A stretch of DNA of 64,000 nt, from NCBI RefSeq assembly GCF_047159865.1, contig NZ_AP038804.1, forward strand, positions 1,922,001 to 1,986,000, in the 5' to 3' direction. Position 1 is the first letter of the stretch, and the number at the start of each line of letters is the position of its first letter. Under the pieces are notes generated by a model. The model did not search any database, was not told where the DNA came from, and saw only the letters and a list, made by a program, of their open reading frames with translations. This stretch comes from JAIOSF01 sp047159865. GTDB lineage: Bacteria > Campylobacterota > Campylobacteria > Campylobacterales > Arcobacteraceae. Positions 47,601 to 62,600 of this stretch are shown here, in pieces. The position numbers and the translations under genes are program-made.

Positions 47601-50600
47601 ATAGAAAATGTAACAGGAACAGACCTAGCAGATAGTATCTATGGAAATGACTTAGATAATATTTTAAAAGGTGGCGCTGGAGATGATACACTTGAAGGTG
47701 GAGCAGGCGATGACACACTTGATGGTGGAACAGAAGATGCCAATGGAGATACAGCATACTACAACCAAGCTATAGGAAGTGTATCTGTAAACTTAGGGAT
47801 TGATAATATAGCCCAAGCTATAGGTGGTGGTCAAGGAAGTGATAAACTTATAAGTATAGAAAATGTAATTGGGTCTTCGTATGATGATACTTTTTATACA
47901 AATTTCACAAAAGCAAATAGTTTTGCAGGTGGAGTTGAAGATGATGAAATAAATGGAGACACTGTTGATTATAGTAACTTAAAAGCTGATATAGGTGGTG
48001 CTAACTATACAGGAACTGAAGCTTCAGATAATATATTTTTGGATCTTACAAATAATACTGTTGCGGTAAGATATAGTGGTTCAACTGTTGTTGATAAAAT
48101 ATCAAATATCGAAAATATAGTTGCTACAAGTGGAGATGACACACTTTATGGAGATGATGAAAACAATACTCTAAAAGGTCTTCTAGGAGATGATATCTTA
48201 GAGGGTGGAAAAGGTGATGACTATCTTGATGGTGGAACAGGTGGAAATGATACAGCATATTACAATCAAGCTACATCTGGTGTAAATGTAGATTTAGGGA
48301 TTGATAACATAGCCCAAGCTATAGGTGGAGAGCAAGGAAGTGATACACTTGTATCTATAGAAAATGTAATAGGTTCACAATATAATGATACTTTTAGAGG
48401 AAATAATGCAGCTTCAAATATCTTTGATGGTGGATATGTTTTATCTACAGGAGTTGAAAATATCAATGATGAAAATGATACAGTAGATTACTCATCACTT
48501 ACAAATGCTACAGATAAAATTGTCGTAGATTTGAGTAATACAACTACTGCTAATGTAGCAGTAACAGTTACAGGAACTTTACAAAATCCAGATACTTTAA
48601 GAAATATTGAAAATATTATAGGAAGTTTTGGAGATGATACCTTTACAGGAAACAGTGATAGTAATAAACTAGAAGGGAAAGATGGAGATGATACTTTCCT
48701 TATCACTAGTGCTTCTGTTGGAGCTGAAGCTGATATCATAGATGGTGGAGCTAATACTACAGTTGGAGATACTGTTGATTTTAGTGGTGTGACAAATATA
48801 AATTATTTTGTAGATGTGAACTTAGGTTCTCAAGATTTATTACTTAAAGATCAGTCAAATAGTGATGTTGTAGTAAGAGATGATACTGTACTTAATATTG
48901 AAAATATCACAGGAACACAAAACGAAGATAGAATCATAGGGGATAGTTCTAAAAATATTTTAAAAGGAGAAGCTGGAACAGACCATATCGAAGGTGGAGC
49001 TGGAAATGACATCATCTATGGTGGAGATAACACAGACAATGCAACTACTTCTACAACTTATGAATTTCTTGATGGTGGAGCTGATGATGATACTATTTAT
49101 GGTGGAGCTGGAAATGACTCTATTTATGGTGGTAGTGGTATAGGTGAAGATTCATTGTATGGAGAAGCTGGAGATGATATCATTCGAGGTGGTTCAGGTA
49201 TAGATGTTATAGATGGTGGAGCTGATGATGATACACTTAGTGGTGATGCTGGTGAAGATACTCTTTATGGTGGACTAGGTGATGATGAAATCTCTGGTGG
49301 AACTGAGGGAGATGTTATCTATGGTGATGATTCTTTAAATGCTGATGTTGCAGGTGGAGCTGATATTCTTTATGGTGGTGATGGTACTGATACACTGTAT
49401 GGCGGATATGGAGATGATACACTTGAAGGTGGAGCAAACGATGATCACTTATATGGTGGAGATGGTTCAACTATAAATTCAGCAGATGGAAGTGATACTG
49501 TTACTTATAAAAATGCTTCAAATAGTGTAACTGTAAACCTTGCAAACCAAACAGCTACAGGAGATGGAGCAGATACTCTTCACTCTATAGAAAATGCTAT
49601 AGGTTCAGCTTATGATGATATTTTTATCTCAGATTTTAGTGCTTCAAATAGATTTGATGGAAATGAAGGGAGTGAAACTTCAGGTGATAGTATTAGTTAT
49701 GAAGCTATTGTTGTAACTGATCCAACATTAGACAAAGTAGTTGTAAACCTTTCAACAGAAGTTGGAGAGGTGAATACTACTGATGGATATTTTGAAGCGG
49801 TTGTAACTTATGATAATGGAACAAAAACATTTACAGACTATCTTGTAAATATAGAAAATGTTACTGGAAGTAAAGGTGATGATACTATCACAGGTGCTAA
49901 TGATGATAATAAAATCTATGGACTTGAAGGAGATGATCTTTTAAGTGGTGGATTAGGTGATGATACTCTTGATGGTGGATTAGGAAGTGATACAGCTAGT
50001 TATAGTGAAAAATCGTTAGCAGTAACTGTTGATTTTAAAAACAATATAGCTACTACAACATCAGGCGAAACAGATACTTTAGTAAGTATCGAAAATGCTA
50101 TAGGTGGAAGTGGTAAAGATACTTTTATCATGAATGAGGATTCAAAAGCAAACACTATAGATGGTGGAGTAGGAAGTGAAGAAGATACTATTTCGTATGC
50201 AAACTATACTGCAAATGGTGTGAATGTAAACCTAAGTACAACTTCAGCTCAAACTATCCAAGCAGGAGATGTCGATACTATAAAAAATATAGAGCATATC
50301 ATAGGCTCTACAAAAGCAGATATTTTTATAGGTTCAAGTGGTGATAACTCAATTGTAGGTGGAAGTGGAAATGATACTTTCATAGCAGGGACTGATACAA
50401 ATAATGATGGTGTTATGGATGCTTGGAGTGATGATGGTGCTGATTATGTAGATGGTGGTGTTGGTACTGGTGATTGGGCTGATTATTCTGTAATTGACGA
50501 TGATGGAGATATTGCTACAAATGGTATAGAAGTTACACTTGATGGAGCAAATGAAGTAGAGGTTACGGTAAATGGACAAACAGGAAAAGATACACTCCTA

Positions 50601-53600
50601 AACATAGAAAATATAAGTGGTACACAAGATAGTGATAGTATCAAAGGTGATGGTCAAAATAACTCTATTTTAGGAAATGCTGGAGCTGATATCATCAGTG
50701 GTGAAGGTGGTCTTGATAATCTTTTTGGTGGAGCAGATAACGATACACTTTTAGGTGGAGCAGGTGACGATAAGCTTTATGGGGAAGATGGAGATGATAC
50801 CCTTACAGGTGGAGTTGGTTCTGATAAACTTTATGGTGGAAGTGTAAATTCTGGAGGCGTTCATATAGATAGTGGAATCGATACTGTTGATTATACAAAT
50901 GCCTTAGAATCTTTAACTATAGATCTTGATGTAACAGCTACTGGTGGTTTAGATCAAATAGGAAGTGAAGAGGGAAGAAGTGATGGAGCTACAGGAGATC
51001 AAGGTCAAGGTGTAGATGAACTTTATGGTATAGAAAATGTTATAGGGTCAAATTTTGCAAATGACATTATCTATGGGAATGGTGTAAAAAATATTATCAC
51101 TTCAAAAGCAGGTGATGATTATATCGAAGCTAGAGATGGAGCTGATACTGTTTATGCAGGAGCTGGAGATGATACTATAGTTGCAACTGGTGCTAATGAT
51201 GGAGCTGATTATTATGATGGTGGAGTTGCTGGAAGTGATACACTTGATTATAGTGCTTTAGGTGTAAGTGAAAATATTACAGTTGATTTAAGTGTAGCTT
51301 CAACAGTTGATTTTGATGGAGTTGGTGGATTTGATGCTTGGACTGTAAGTGTAAATAACGGAAATAATGACATTATCAAAGAGATTGAAAATATTATTGG
51401 TGGAGCAGGTGATGATATCATCACTATGAACGCAGGAGTAAATGAACTACAAGGTGGTGCAGGAGCTGATACATTAAGTGGGAATGATGGTATAGACACT
51501 ATTTATGGATATAAAAAAGGTGAAAGTGAGTCAAGTGTAGAGTATGATACTGTAAGTTACGAATATCTTACAACTAAATCAGTTACATTAGATTTACAAC
51601 TAGGAACAGCAACTATTGATGCAAATGATAAAGATACTCTTATCTCTATAGAAAATGCTATTGGTGGAGATTTGGCTGATAATATTACCGGTAGTACTGC
51701 TATAAACATACTCCAAGGTGGAGCTGGAGATGATACCTTTGTAAGTTCATCTGCAGATGACTTAATCTATGGTGGGACTGTATCAAGTGACTCACATGAT
51801 ATAGGTGATATGGTAGATTATAGTAATAGTTTAAATACAAATAACAATCTTGTAGTTAATCTAAGTACAACAATAGTTGATGGAGCAAATAGTTATTCAA
51901 CTGCTCAAGTGAGACTAGATAGTGATGATTCTTCTGTATTTATAGATAGACTCTATGGTATTGAAAATATCTCAGGTACACAAAATGATGATACACTTAC
52001 AGGAAATACTCAATCAAATACTTTAATAGGAAATGCAGGAGATGATACACTTCAAGGTGGACTAGGAATTGATAAACTAGATGGTGGAGCTGGTGCTGAT
52101 ACTTTCCTTATAAGTGAGGTGGATATAGGCGATGTTGGTGGCGATGAGATTATTGGTGGAAGTGAATACGATACTTTAGACTATAGCGGTATCACAACTA
52201 CAGGAGTAACTGTAAATCTTGAAACAGGAGCTGATGTAGTTATAGGAAGTTATACACATGAGTTCAGTGGAATTGAACATCTCATAGGTACAAATCAAAA
52301 AGATATTCTAACAGGAGATATAAACTTAAACAAAGTACAAGGTTTAGGTGGAGATGATTTAATATCTGGGCAAGATGGAGGAGACTACTTATATGGTGGC
52401 AACGAAGCAAGAGATTTAGTAGGTAGTGGTGATGATACTATTTTTGGACTAGGTGGAAATGATAAAATCTACGGTGGAGATGGTAAAGATACACTAGATG
52501 GAGGAGATGGTACAGACACTGTATATGGAGAAGCAGGAGATGATACTCTTTTAGGTGGTATAGGAAATGATACTTTATATGGAGGAGATGGAGCTGATAC
52601 TTTCAAATTTGGAGCAGCAGATAACCAAGATGATGTAGTATATGCAGGTAATGGTGCAGGTATTGCTGATGATGATAGTGAAAATGATTTGATAGATTAT
52701 ACACAAGCTATCAAAGGGATGACTGTAACTTTAGGTGAAGCAAACCTAGCAGGAACCGCAACTTCACAAGATCAAGGTACAGATACTATTTATGGTATAG
52801 AGCATGTAAAAGGTTCAAATATAGAGGGTGATACACTTACAGGAAATAGTGATACAAATACTCTGTATGGTCAAGGGCAAAATGACACTCTTTATGGAAA
52901 AGATGGAGCGGATCATCTTTTAGGTGGAACTGAAGATGATATTCTTTATGGAGATGATAATGATGCTGGAACTGTTGATGATGGAGCTGCTGATATACTT
53001 GAAGGTGGAGCAGGGAATGATACTCTGTATGGCGGAGCTGGAGATGATCTCTTAACAGGAAATAGTGGCGATGATACTTTCTATGCTTCATCTTGGGATG
53101 ATGGTGCTGATGTAATAGATGGAGATCTTACTACAAATGATGGCTTAGGCGATACAGTTGATTATAGTGCATTAACAGATACTGATAATAAAATAGAGGT
53201 AGTTCTTCAAAATAGTGGAACATCAATAGTTACAGTTTATGATAATGATGGAACACATTCAAACACAGATAATGATGACACTATAAGTAATATAGAAAAT
53301 ATCACAGGTACAAGTGGTGCTGATACAATTACAGGAAACTCTGTAGCAAATATCCTTATAGGTGGAAGTGGAGTTGATACTGTTAAGTATGATTATGATG
53401 CTGTTGAATCTACAGGAGTACAAGTAGATTTAGAAAATGAAACTGCAAAAGAGACTGTAAGTGGTACTGTAATAACAGATACTATAAAAGGTATTGAAAA
53501 TGTTATAGGAAGTGATTGGGATGATTCGTTTATCACAAAATCTGGTGTAACAAATACTATAGATGGTGGTGAAAGTGATGTTCCAAATTCAAGAGAAGAA

Positions 53601-56600
53601 GTATATGGAGATACTATAGACTATAGCTCTAAAAATAACACTATCAATGTAACTCTAAATGAGGGTACACTAGCAGAGGTATTTATCACAGGTAATAACA
53701 ATGACTTTATCAAAAATATTGAAAATGTAACAGGAAGTACTGCTGATGATATTATCACAGGTGATATTTCTAAAAATACACTTCTAGGTATGGCTGGAGC
53801 TGATAAACTTGATGGTGCAGGTGGAGCTGACTATATAGATGGTGGAACAGGTGATGATGAAATCATTGGTGGAGCAGGAGCTGATATACTAAAAGGTGGA
53901 ACAGGAGATGACTACTTTACACAAGCCAATATATCTGATACAGGCGATGATATAGATGGTGGAGATAATAGTGATACTGTTGACTACTCAGGTATAGGTA
54001 TAGATGAAAATGGTGGAACTCTAGGAAATGGTGGTATTTTTGCTAAATTAGCCAATGGTGAAGTGATAATAGATGCCGATACTGATGGAGACTTTACAGA
54101 TACAGCTGATAATAAAAAAGATATCATAGCAAATATCGAAAATATCTCAGGTACACAAAATGACGATAGCTTAGTAGGAAATGATGAGTCTAATAGCCTT
54201 TTAGGAAATGGTGGAGCTGATTATATCAATGGTGCTATTGGAGCTGACTTCTTAGTTGGTGGAGATGGTATAGATACTATTTATGGTGGAACTGACAATG
54301 ACACTATCTATGGAGATGATACACTTAGTAGTAATATTATGGTAAATGATGATGAGCTTTATGGAGAAGATGGCGATGATAAGATCTATGGTGGATATGG
54401 AGATGACACACTTGATGGTGGAGCAGGAGAAGATGAGCTTTTAGGTGGATATGGAGATGATACACTTATAGGTGGAGCTGATGATGATAAACTCAAAGGT
54501 GACGAGGGAAGTGATACAGCGTATTATGCAGGTGAAACAAACTCTATAGATGCAACACTTACAGCAACAGGTGGAAATGCAACTGGTACTAGTATAGGTA
54601 TAGATATTTATACTTCTATTGAAAATATCACAGGTTCACAAGCAAGTGATAATATCACAGGAAATAATTTAAAAAACATCTTAGATGGACAAGATGGAGA
54701 TGATGTTATCAAAGATGGTGGTGGTGAAGATACTGTAATAGGTGGAAAAGGTGATGACTACTTCTATGCAGGAACTGGAGCTGATAAGTTTGATGGTGGT
54801 GAACATACTATAGATGCAGGTACAACTCAAGGCTCTACAAATCCATACAGAGGAAAAGGTGATACAATTGATTATACTCAATATGAAGCTACAAGTATCA
54901 CAGTTGACCTAACCCAAACAGTTGATGGTGAGGGGTATAATAATGTAACTGTAACAGATGCAAATGGTGGATATATAGATAAGATACAAAATATAGAAAA
55001 TATCACAGGAACAAGTGGTATAGATGTTATCACTGGAAATGAATTTTCAAATACACTAAAAGGAAATGCAGGAAATGATACACTAAAAGGTGGAGCAGGA
55101 GATGACTATCTTGATGGTGGAGAAAATGACGATACTTTTGTAGGTGGAGCTGGTAAAGATACTATTGTAGGTGGTTCTGGTACCAATGACTTAGTTGACT
55201 ACTCTTATGAATCTCAAAATATCACTGTAGATTTTGCTGATGGTATAGTAAATATTGGTGGGTCAAATGAAGATCTGATAAGTGGTATAGAACACTATGA
55301 GGGTGGTGCTGGTATAGATATAGTAAAAGCAAACTCTTTAGACAATACTATTATTGGAAATGCAGGAAATGATACTATTAGTGGTGGAGCAGGAAGTGAT
55401 ACTATTCATGGTGGGGAAGACTTCTTGCTTGCTTTTACAGCTGGTCAAACTTTATACTCATTTGAGATAAATGGAACAGTGATAACTGTAAATGTAGGAG
55501 CAGGAGATGACAAAGCTACAGTAGCCCAAGCAATAGTAGATGCTTTTAATGCAGATAATGTTGCAGTACAAAAAGGTGCTATCTCTATAAATGGTACAAA
55601 TGATATCATCATCTCCACACTAACAGATGAGGTGACAAATCTTACAAATATGACAATGAGTGATTCTCACTATGATGAAGATACTGTTAACTATAGTGAT
55701 CTTATCTCTGGAGTTGTAGTAAATTTAGAAGCTGGAACAGCTGTATCAGCTGGTATTGGTAAAAATGATTTAGTTATCAATATTGAAAATGTAATTGGTA
55801 CAGATAGTGTAGATACACTTACAGGAAGTAGTGATGACAACACTATAGAAGCAGGAAATAGTGACGATACACTTATAGGTCTTGATGGAGTTGATTATCT
55901 TGACGGTGGACTTGGAAATGATTTAGCTGATTTTAGTGCTGGTACACAAGGTATTGTTGTAGATTTAAGTGATAAAGATGGTGACAATGTTACAAATGAT
56001 GGTTTTGGAAATACAGAAACTGCAGTTGAGATAGAACACATCAAAGGAACAAATCAAAAAGATATTATTACAGGAGATGAAAATAATAATAATCTGTTTG
56101 GATTAGATGATAGTGATACTATGTTTGGTGGTTTTGGTACAGATTCATTAGTAGGTGGAGATGGTGCGGATACACTTAGTGGTGGATTGGGTGATGACTT
56201 TATCTATGGAAATACTGCTACACTAGCTGATGGAGATGATGCATTTAGAGATGTTGTTGATTACAGTGGTTCTTCAACTGGTATCAATATAAATCTATCA
56301 TCATCTATTAGTGACTATAACTTAAGTTTAGAAGAAGAGGTAACTTTAGCGACTTTGACAGCTACAGGAGAGGGTACTGATAAGCTTCAAGATATACAAG
56401 ATATTATAGGTTCTATTCATGCTGATACTATTATTGGAGATGAAAATATAAATATCATCTTAGCAGGTGGAGGCAAAGATGTGATCTATGGTGGAGATGG
56501 TGCTGATACTATTGTAGGTCAAAGTGGAAGTGATACTATCTTAGGTGGGCTTGATGGAGATGTTATTTATGGTGGAGATGTAACTATAGATATGACTGAT

Positions 56601-59600
56601 TGGTCGATAAGCAATAGTAGTGCTAATGGAAGTGACTGGGTAGATTATAGTTATATAGATGATACAAGAGCTATAGATGCCGACTTAAGTAGAGATGATA
56701 AAGATTCCACTACAAATAATGAAAAAGAGATAGTGCAAATAGGCGATGAAGCTAATAGTTATGATTCTGTTGAGGGAATTTTTAATGTTCGTGGAACTAA
56801 GAATAATGATAAACTAAAAGGTGATGATGATTTTACCACTGTTAATACTCTTGATGGATATAAGGGTGATGATGTTATTTATGGTTCGTTTGGAGCTGAT
56901 GAAATTATAGGTGGAGCACACGGAAGTAAAGGTGATACAGTAGACTACAGCAATATGTATCGTATAGCTGTAACTGCTCTAGCTACTACGAGTTATAGTT
57001 TTGCAATAGGTGGAACAAATATAAACTTTACTTCTGATGGTACAGGAAATTTAAGTGATATATTAGATGGTCTTGTGGCTGATTTTAATGCAAATGCATC
57101 GAACCAGGGAAGTATCTCACACGATGGAACAAATTTATATATCTCATCGTTTGATACTATTACTGAATCAGATGCAAATCTTGAATTAGATGGTCGAGTT
57201 AAAGTTGATTTAAATGGTACTGCTGATGAAAATGGAGCAAAAGATACAAGTGGAAATGATGTAGTAGATACTTTAGATGGTATTGAAAATGCTGTTGGTA
57301 CTATTGGAGCTGATGAGATATATGGAAATAGTAGTAATAATAGTTTATTAGGAAATGCGGGTGATGATACAATTGAAGGAAATCAAGGAAATGACTATAT
57401 TGATGGTGGAGCTGGTGTTGATATCTTAAAAGGTGGAACAGGAAAAGATACTTTATATGGTGGAGAAGGAAATGATTCTATCTATGGAAATGAAAATGAT
57501 GATAAACTTTTCGGAGATGCTGGAAATGATACTTTTGTAACAGGAAGTGGAAATGATAGTGTAACAGGTGGAGCAGGAGTTGATTTACTTACTTTTAGTA
57601 CAGAAAATGACTATAAAATTGTTGCTAATTTAAAAGATGGTATAGGTGGAGATTTTGGAGACATTGTTGTAAATGGGGAAACAAACTATTTAAAAGACCA
57701 TATCGAGATAATTAAAGGTTCAACTTATGGTGACTCTATAAATGGATTTAATGGTACTACAACAAATACTACTACAACAGATTTTGAAGATACTTTAGAT
57801 GGTGGGGCTGGAAATGATATCATCAATGGTGGTATTGGAGATGATATTCTTGTAGGTTCTGATGGAAGTGATACTCTTAATGGTCAAGCTGGAAATGACA
57901 CTATATATGGTGGAAATGTAGATGATATTTATAATATAACATCAAATAGTGCATCTGGTACAGATTTTGTAACTTATGAAGATGCTACAAGTGGAGTTGT
58001 TGTATATCTTGATAAAAAAGATGAAACAGGTTCAGATGTAGCACATGAAACTATGGATGATGGATTTAGTGATGGGTATGATGATTTATACAATATTACA
58101 GGTGTAATAGGATCAGACAATAATGATATCATCAAAGGTGACAGAGCACATAATACTATTATTGGTGGTACAGGAAGTGATACTATTATAGCCAGCGATG
58201 GTGGAGATAAAATTTATGGTGGCTTAGTTGATGGAGCAGATATTCATGATCCAACAGATAGTGTTGGAAATAATGGTGGAGATTGGTTAAGTTTTGAAGC
58301 TATTGGAGTACTTCAAGGTACAAATGACGGTAGTACTACTACCTCTTTAGATTTTGATCGAGATGATGTAGTTTTAAATAGTGTAGATGGAAAATACTAT
58401 AAAGCTGTAACTGATATGACAAATGTAGATTTAAATACGCAAGATTATACAGATACAGGGATTTGGACTGAATACAATGTAGGTGTGACAGCAAATATGA
58501 TAGGTGGCTCTGTTACTGGTGGACTTGGTGTTACTTCAATTTTTCAAATAGAACACTTAAAAGGGACTACTTATAGAGATACATTAGGTGGAGATAGTGC
58601 AAACAACTCACTAGATGGATATACAGGAGATGATATTCTTTATGGGCATGGCGGAGCTGATTATCTTGTAGGTGGAGAAGGTGATGATACTTTACGAGGT
58701 GGATCTGGTAGTGACCAATACGATGGTGGAGCTGGTGAAGATATTTTAGATTTTAACTATCCTGCTGACTTAAGTGGAGCTGCTGAACATAGAGTTTGGG
58801 TGGATTTAAGCAAAGTTGATAGTGATGGAGATGCTACAACTACTGGTGTTGTTATTGATGATGGATATGGTACTTTAGTTACAGATGGAACTACAGTAAC
58901 AGAAGAGGGAATCAAAGGGATTGAGAACCTTGGTGGTACTGAAGCATTTGGAGATACACTTATTGGTAATAATAGTGAAAATAAAATTTATGGATATGGG
59001 GGAGATGATCTTCTTGATGGAAAAGGTGGAGTAGATACACTTTATGGTGGAACAGGTGCTGATATTTTAGTAGGTGGAGCTGGAGAGGATTCACTCGATG
59101 GTGGAGCTGGAAATGATACTTTCTATGGTGGAACAGGTGCTGATATTATAACAGGTGGAGCAAACACAAACACCGTAGCCTTTGATAAATTTTGGGATGA
59201 AGCTGCTTTTGATGAAAATACAAATAAAATAGAAGTAAATCTTACTTCTCAAACAACTGTAAATGATGGATATGGTACAAGTGATACTTTATCAGGTATT
59301 CAAAGAGTTCTAGGGTCGGACCAAGGTGATATCTTAAGAGGTAGTGATACTGGATATGATGCATTATATGGAAATGATGGGGATGATACAATTTTCTTAT
59401 CAGATTCTGGTAGTGATCATCTTGATGGTGGAGATCATACAGATGGTGATTGGTTAAGTTTAGAGTATGCTTATAGAGGAGAAATTGACTTAAACGGAAA
59501 TGATGGTGGAGGTACTGTAACAGCTACAAATTTTGAAAATATCATTGGTAGTGAAACTACTTCATATACACAAAATACAAGAGCTTGGGGAAGTACAGCT

Positions 59601-62600
59601 AATAATACTTTTATTATGTTTGGTGGAGAAGATTATATACTAGGTCGAGCAGGTGATGACACTTATGATTTAGGTGACGGAAATGATAGAGCAACAGCTG
59701 GTGGTGGAAATGATATACTCATAGGTGGAGCAGATACCTATACAGCTTGGAATGTATCTGGTGGTAGTGATACAGGAGATAGACTAGATTATAGACATAA
59801 TTATTCAGGTTCTGGTATGAATATAATCCTTCAAGGTACTTCAATTGATACAAATGATGATGGCTCAGGTGATACAAATGTATCAGCTACAATTGTAAGT
59901 AAAACAGTATCTGGACTATCTACAATAGCAGATGGAAGTCATGACTTTTTTGAGATATCAAGAGGTTCTAGTGAAAAAGATTATTTATATAAAGATGGTA
60001 CAGGTTCAGATTTTGAAACATACTATTTAAGTACCGTAAAAGACATAATGGTTGATGATGATAGTGCTAGTAATATTGATGCTTATGAAGGTGATGATAC
60101 AGTTCTTGGTATGGGTGGAGATGATGATATCTCTGGGTATTCAGGAGCAGATTTAATTTTTGGTGGAACTGGAGCTGATAGAATAACTGGAGATGGTGGA
60201 GCTGATAGACTCTATGGTGATGCTGGTGCTGACAACATCACTGGTGGAGCAGATGAAGATACTCTTTGGGGTGGAATCGGTGATGATAGACTTTATGGTG
60301 ATAGCGGTGATGATATCATATATGATGAAGAGGGAACTGATAGAATTGATGGTGGAACAGCTGAAGATACTGTTATATTTAAAGATAGTACAGATGGTAC
60401 AGGTATCACTGTAAATTTACAAGATGAGACAAGTACAGATGCTTTTGGAAATGATCAAACTATTACAAATGTAGAAAATGTAGTTGCTACAAAAGATGAC
60501 GATATTATCATAGGTAGCAATGGTGTTACAAATATATTATATGGAAAAGATGGGGCAGATACTTTTACTCTCTCTACAAATGAGGTTGGAAAATCTGACT
60601 ATATCTATGGTGGAGATGATTCAACAGATACAAGTTTGGATGATAAAATAATTTTAGTAAATACAGGTGCAGGAATAGTAAATGATGCGAATAGCGACAT
60701 ATTGATAAATCCAGATGCAGATCCGGCTTTATATGAGATAACAGTTGATATGACAACTGATAATAATATTGAGTTCAATGGTAACTCTACGAAGTTTTAT
60801 GGAATAGAGCATATTGATGGAAGTGACCAAGATGACTATATAAGAGCAGATGGTAAAAATAATACTATCACAGGTGGAGCTGGAAATGACTATATTCAAG
60901 GCTTAGGTGGAGCTGATGATATAGATGTAGGATCTGGAGATGATATTGTTGAAGGTGGAACTGGAGATGATATCCTAAAAGGTGGTGATGGAATCGATAC
61001 ACTTGTATATACTACATCTACAGCAGGGGTTACGGTAAATCTTGATAGTTCTAATTTAACTTCAACAGGTGCAAATATAGGTACAGATACTATCTCAGGC
61101 TTTGAAAATATTATTGGAAGTGGTTCAGGAGATACTTTAACTGGTGATAATGAAAATGTAGATTATGGAAATACTATCTATGGACAAGGTGGAAATGATT
61201 CTATTTATGGATTAGCTGGCGATGATGAACTTCATGGTGGAGATGCTAATGATAAAATAGATGGTGGAACTGGATCGGATAAAATGTATGGTGATGATGG
61301 CGATGATATATTTATAAGTAATGCTGGTACAGATCTGTTTGATGGTGGAAATGATAGTGATACTGTTGATTATAGTGGAGTTGATGCATCATTAAATGTG
61401 ACACTAAATGAAAATGGTATAGATACTACAGTAAATATAAATGGAGCAGATACTCTAAAATATATAGAAAACTTAATAGGGTCAAATACACAAGCAGATA
61501 GTATCGTTGGAAACAGTGAATCAAATACTTTAGAAGGTATGGCAGGAGATGATACACTAAAAGGTGGTACAGGAGCTGATAGACTTCTAGGTGGAGCTGG
61601 AGCTGATAGAATATTTGCAGGTGTTGATACAGATAATGACTATATAGATGGTGGAGATACTGATCAGTCAAATGGTGACTGGATCGACTATAGTACACAT
61701 ACAACAGCTGTAGATATTGATCTGACAATCAATAGAGCTACTGGTGTAGAGGTAGGAACAGACACTGTAGTAGGAATTGAAAATATCAAACTAGGAAGTG
61801 GCGATGACACAGCACATGGTAGTGTTTATTCTAATAGTTTCATTGGTGGAACTGGAAATGATACTTTAACTTATGCAAATGCTTCAAATAATGTAACGAT
61901 TGATTTTGATGCAGGTACGGCAACTGGAAATGGTGATGATAAGTTTATAGAGTTTGAAAACTTTGTAGGTACAAGCAAAGCAGATATTTTTAGAAAAGAT
62001 ACTATAAGTGCTGATACTACATTTGTAGGGATGGATGCAGGAGCGAATAGTGATGGTCTTGATACAGCTGATTATAGTGAAGCTACAATAGCTACTACAG
62101 TAGATGTAAACGGAGCAATTATTACTATAGATGATGGTTCAAACGATGATGTATTGGAAAACTTTGAAGTATTAAAATTAGGTACAGGAAGTGATGCTGT
62201 AACATTAACTGATATCTCTGGAATAGACACTATAGATGGTGGTACAGGTGCAGGAGTTGATAGCTTAACTGTAATTGGTACAAATGTTGATTTATCAGAT
62301 ATTACACTACTAAACTTTGAAGAGATATTGGCAAAAAATGGACAAATAGTAACTATAAGTGCTAAAGATATAGATGGACAAACTATGAAGTTACATACAG
62401 AAGGTAACGGACAAATCATAGTAAAAGCAACAACTAATATGAATGATCATGATTTTGATAATATTACAGTACAAAATGATGCAACAGGAAAAATCACTTT
62501 AGATGTAAATAATAATCTTGACCTAAGTGGTAAAAATATAGAAGGAATCTCTGGAAATATTTTTGATGAGTTTGATGTGGCAACTGGTATGGCACTTACA

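Noticed and set aside
60193..60414. A 73-codon plus-strand frame inside the RTX gene
   Set aside because: It is out of frame with the long coding frame and its valine/methionine-rich translation comes from RTX codons read one base off.
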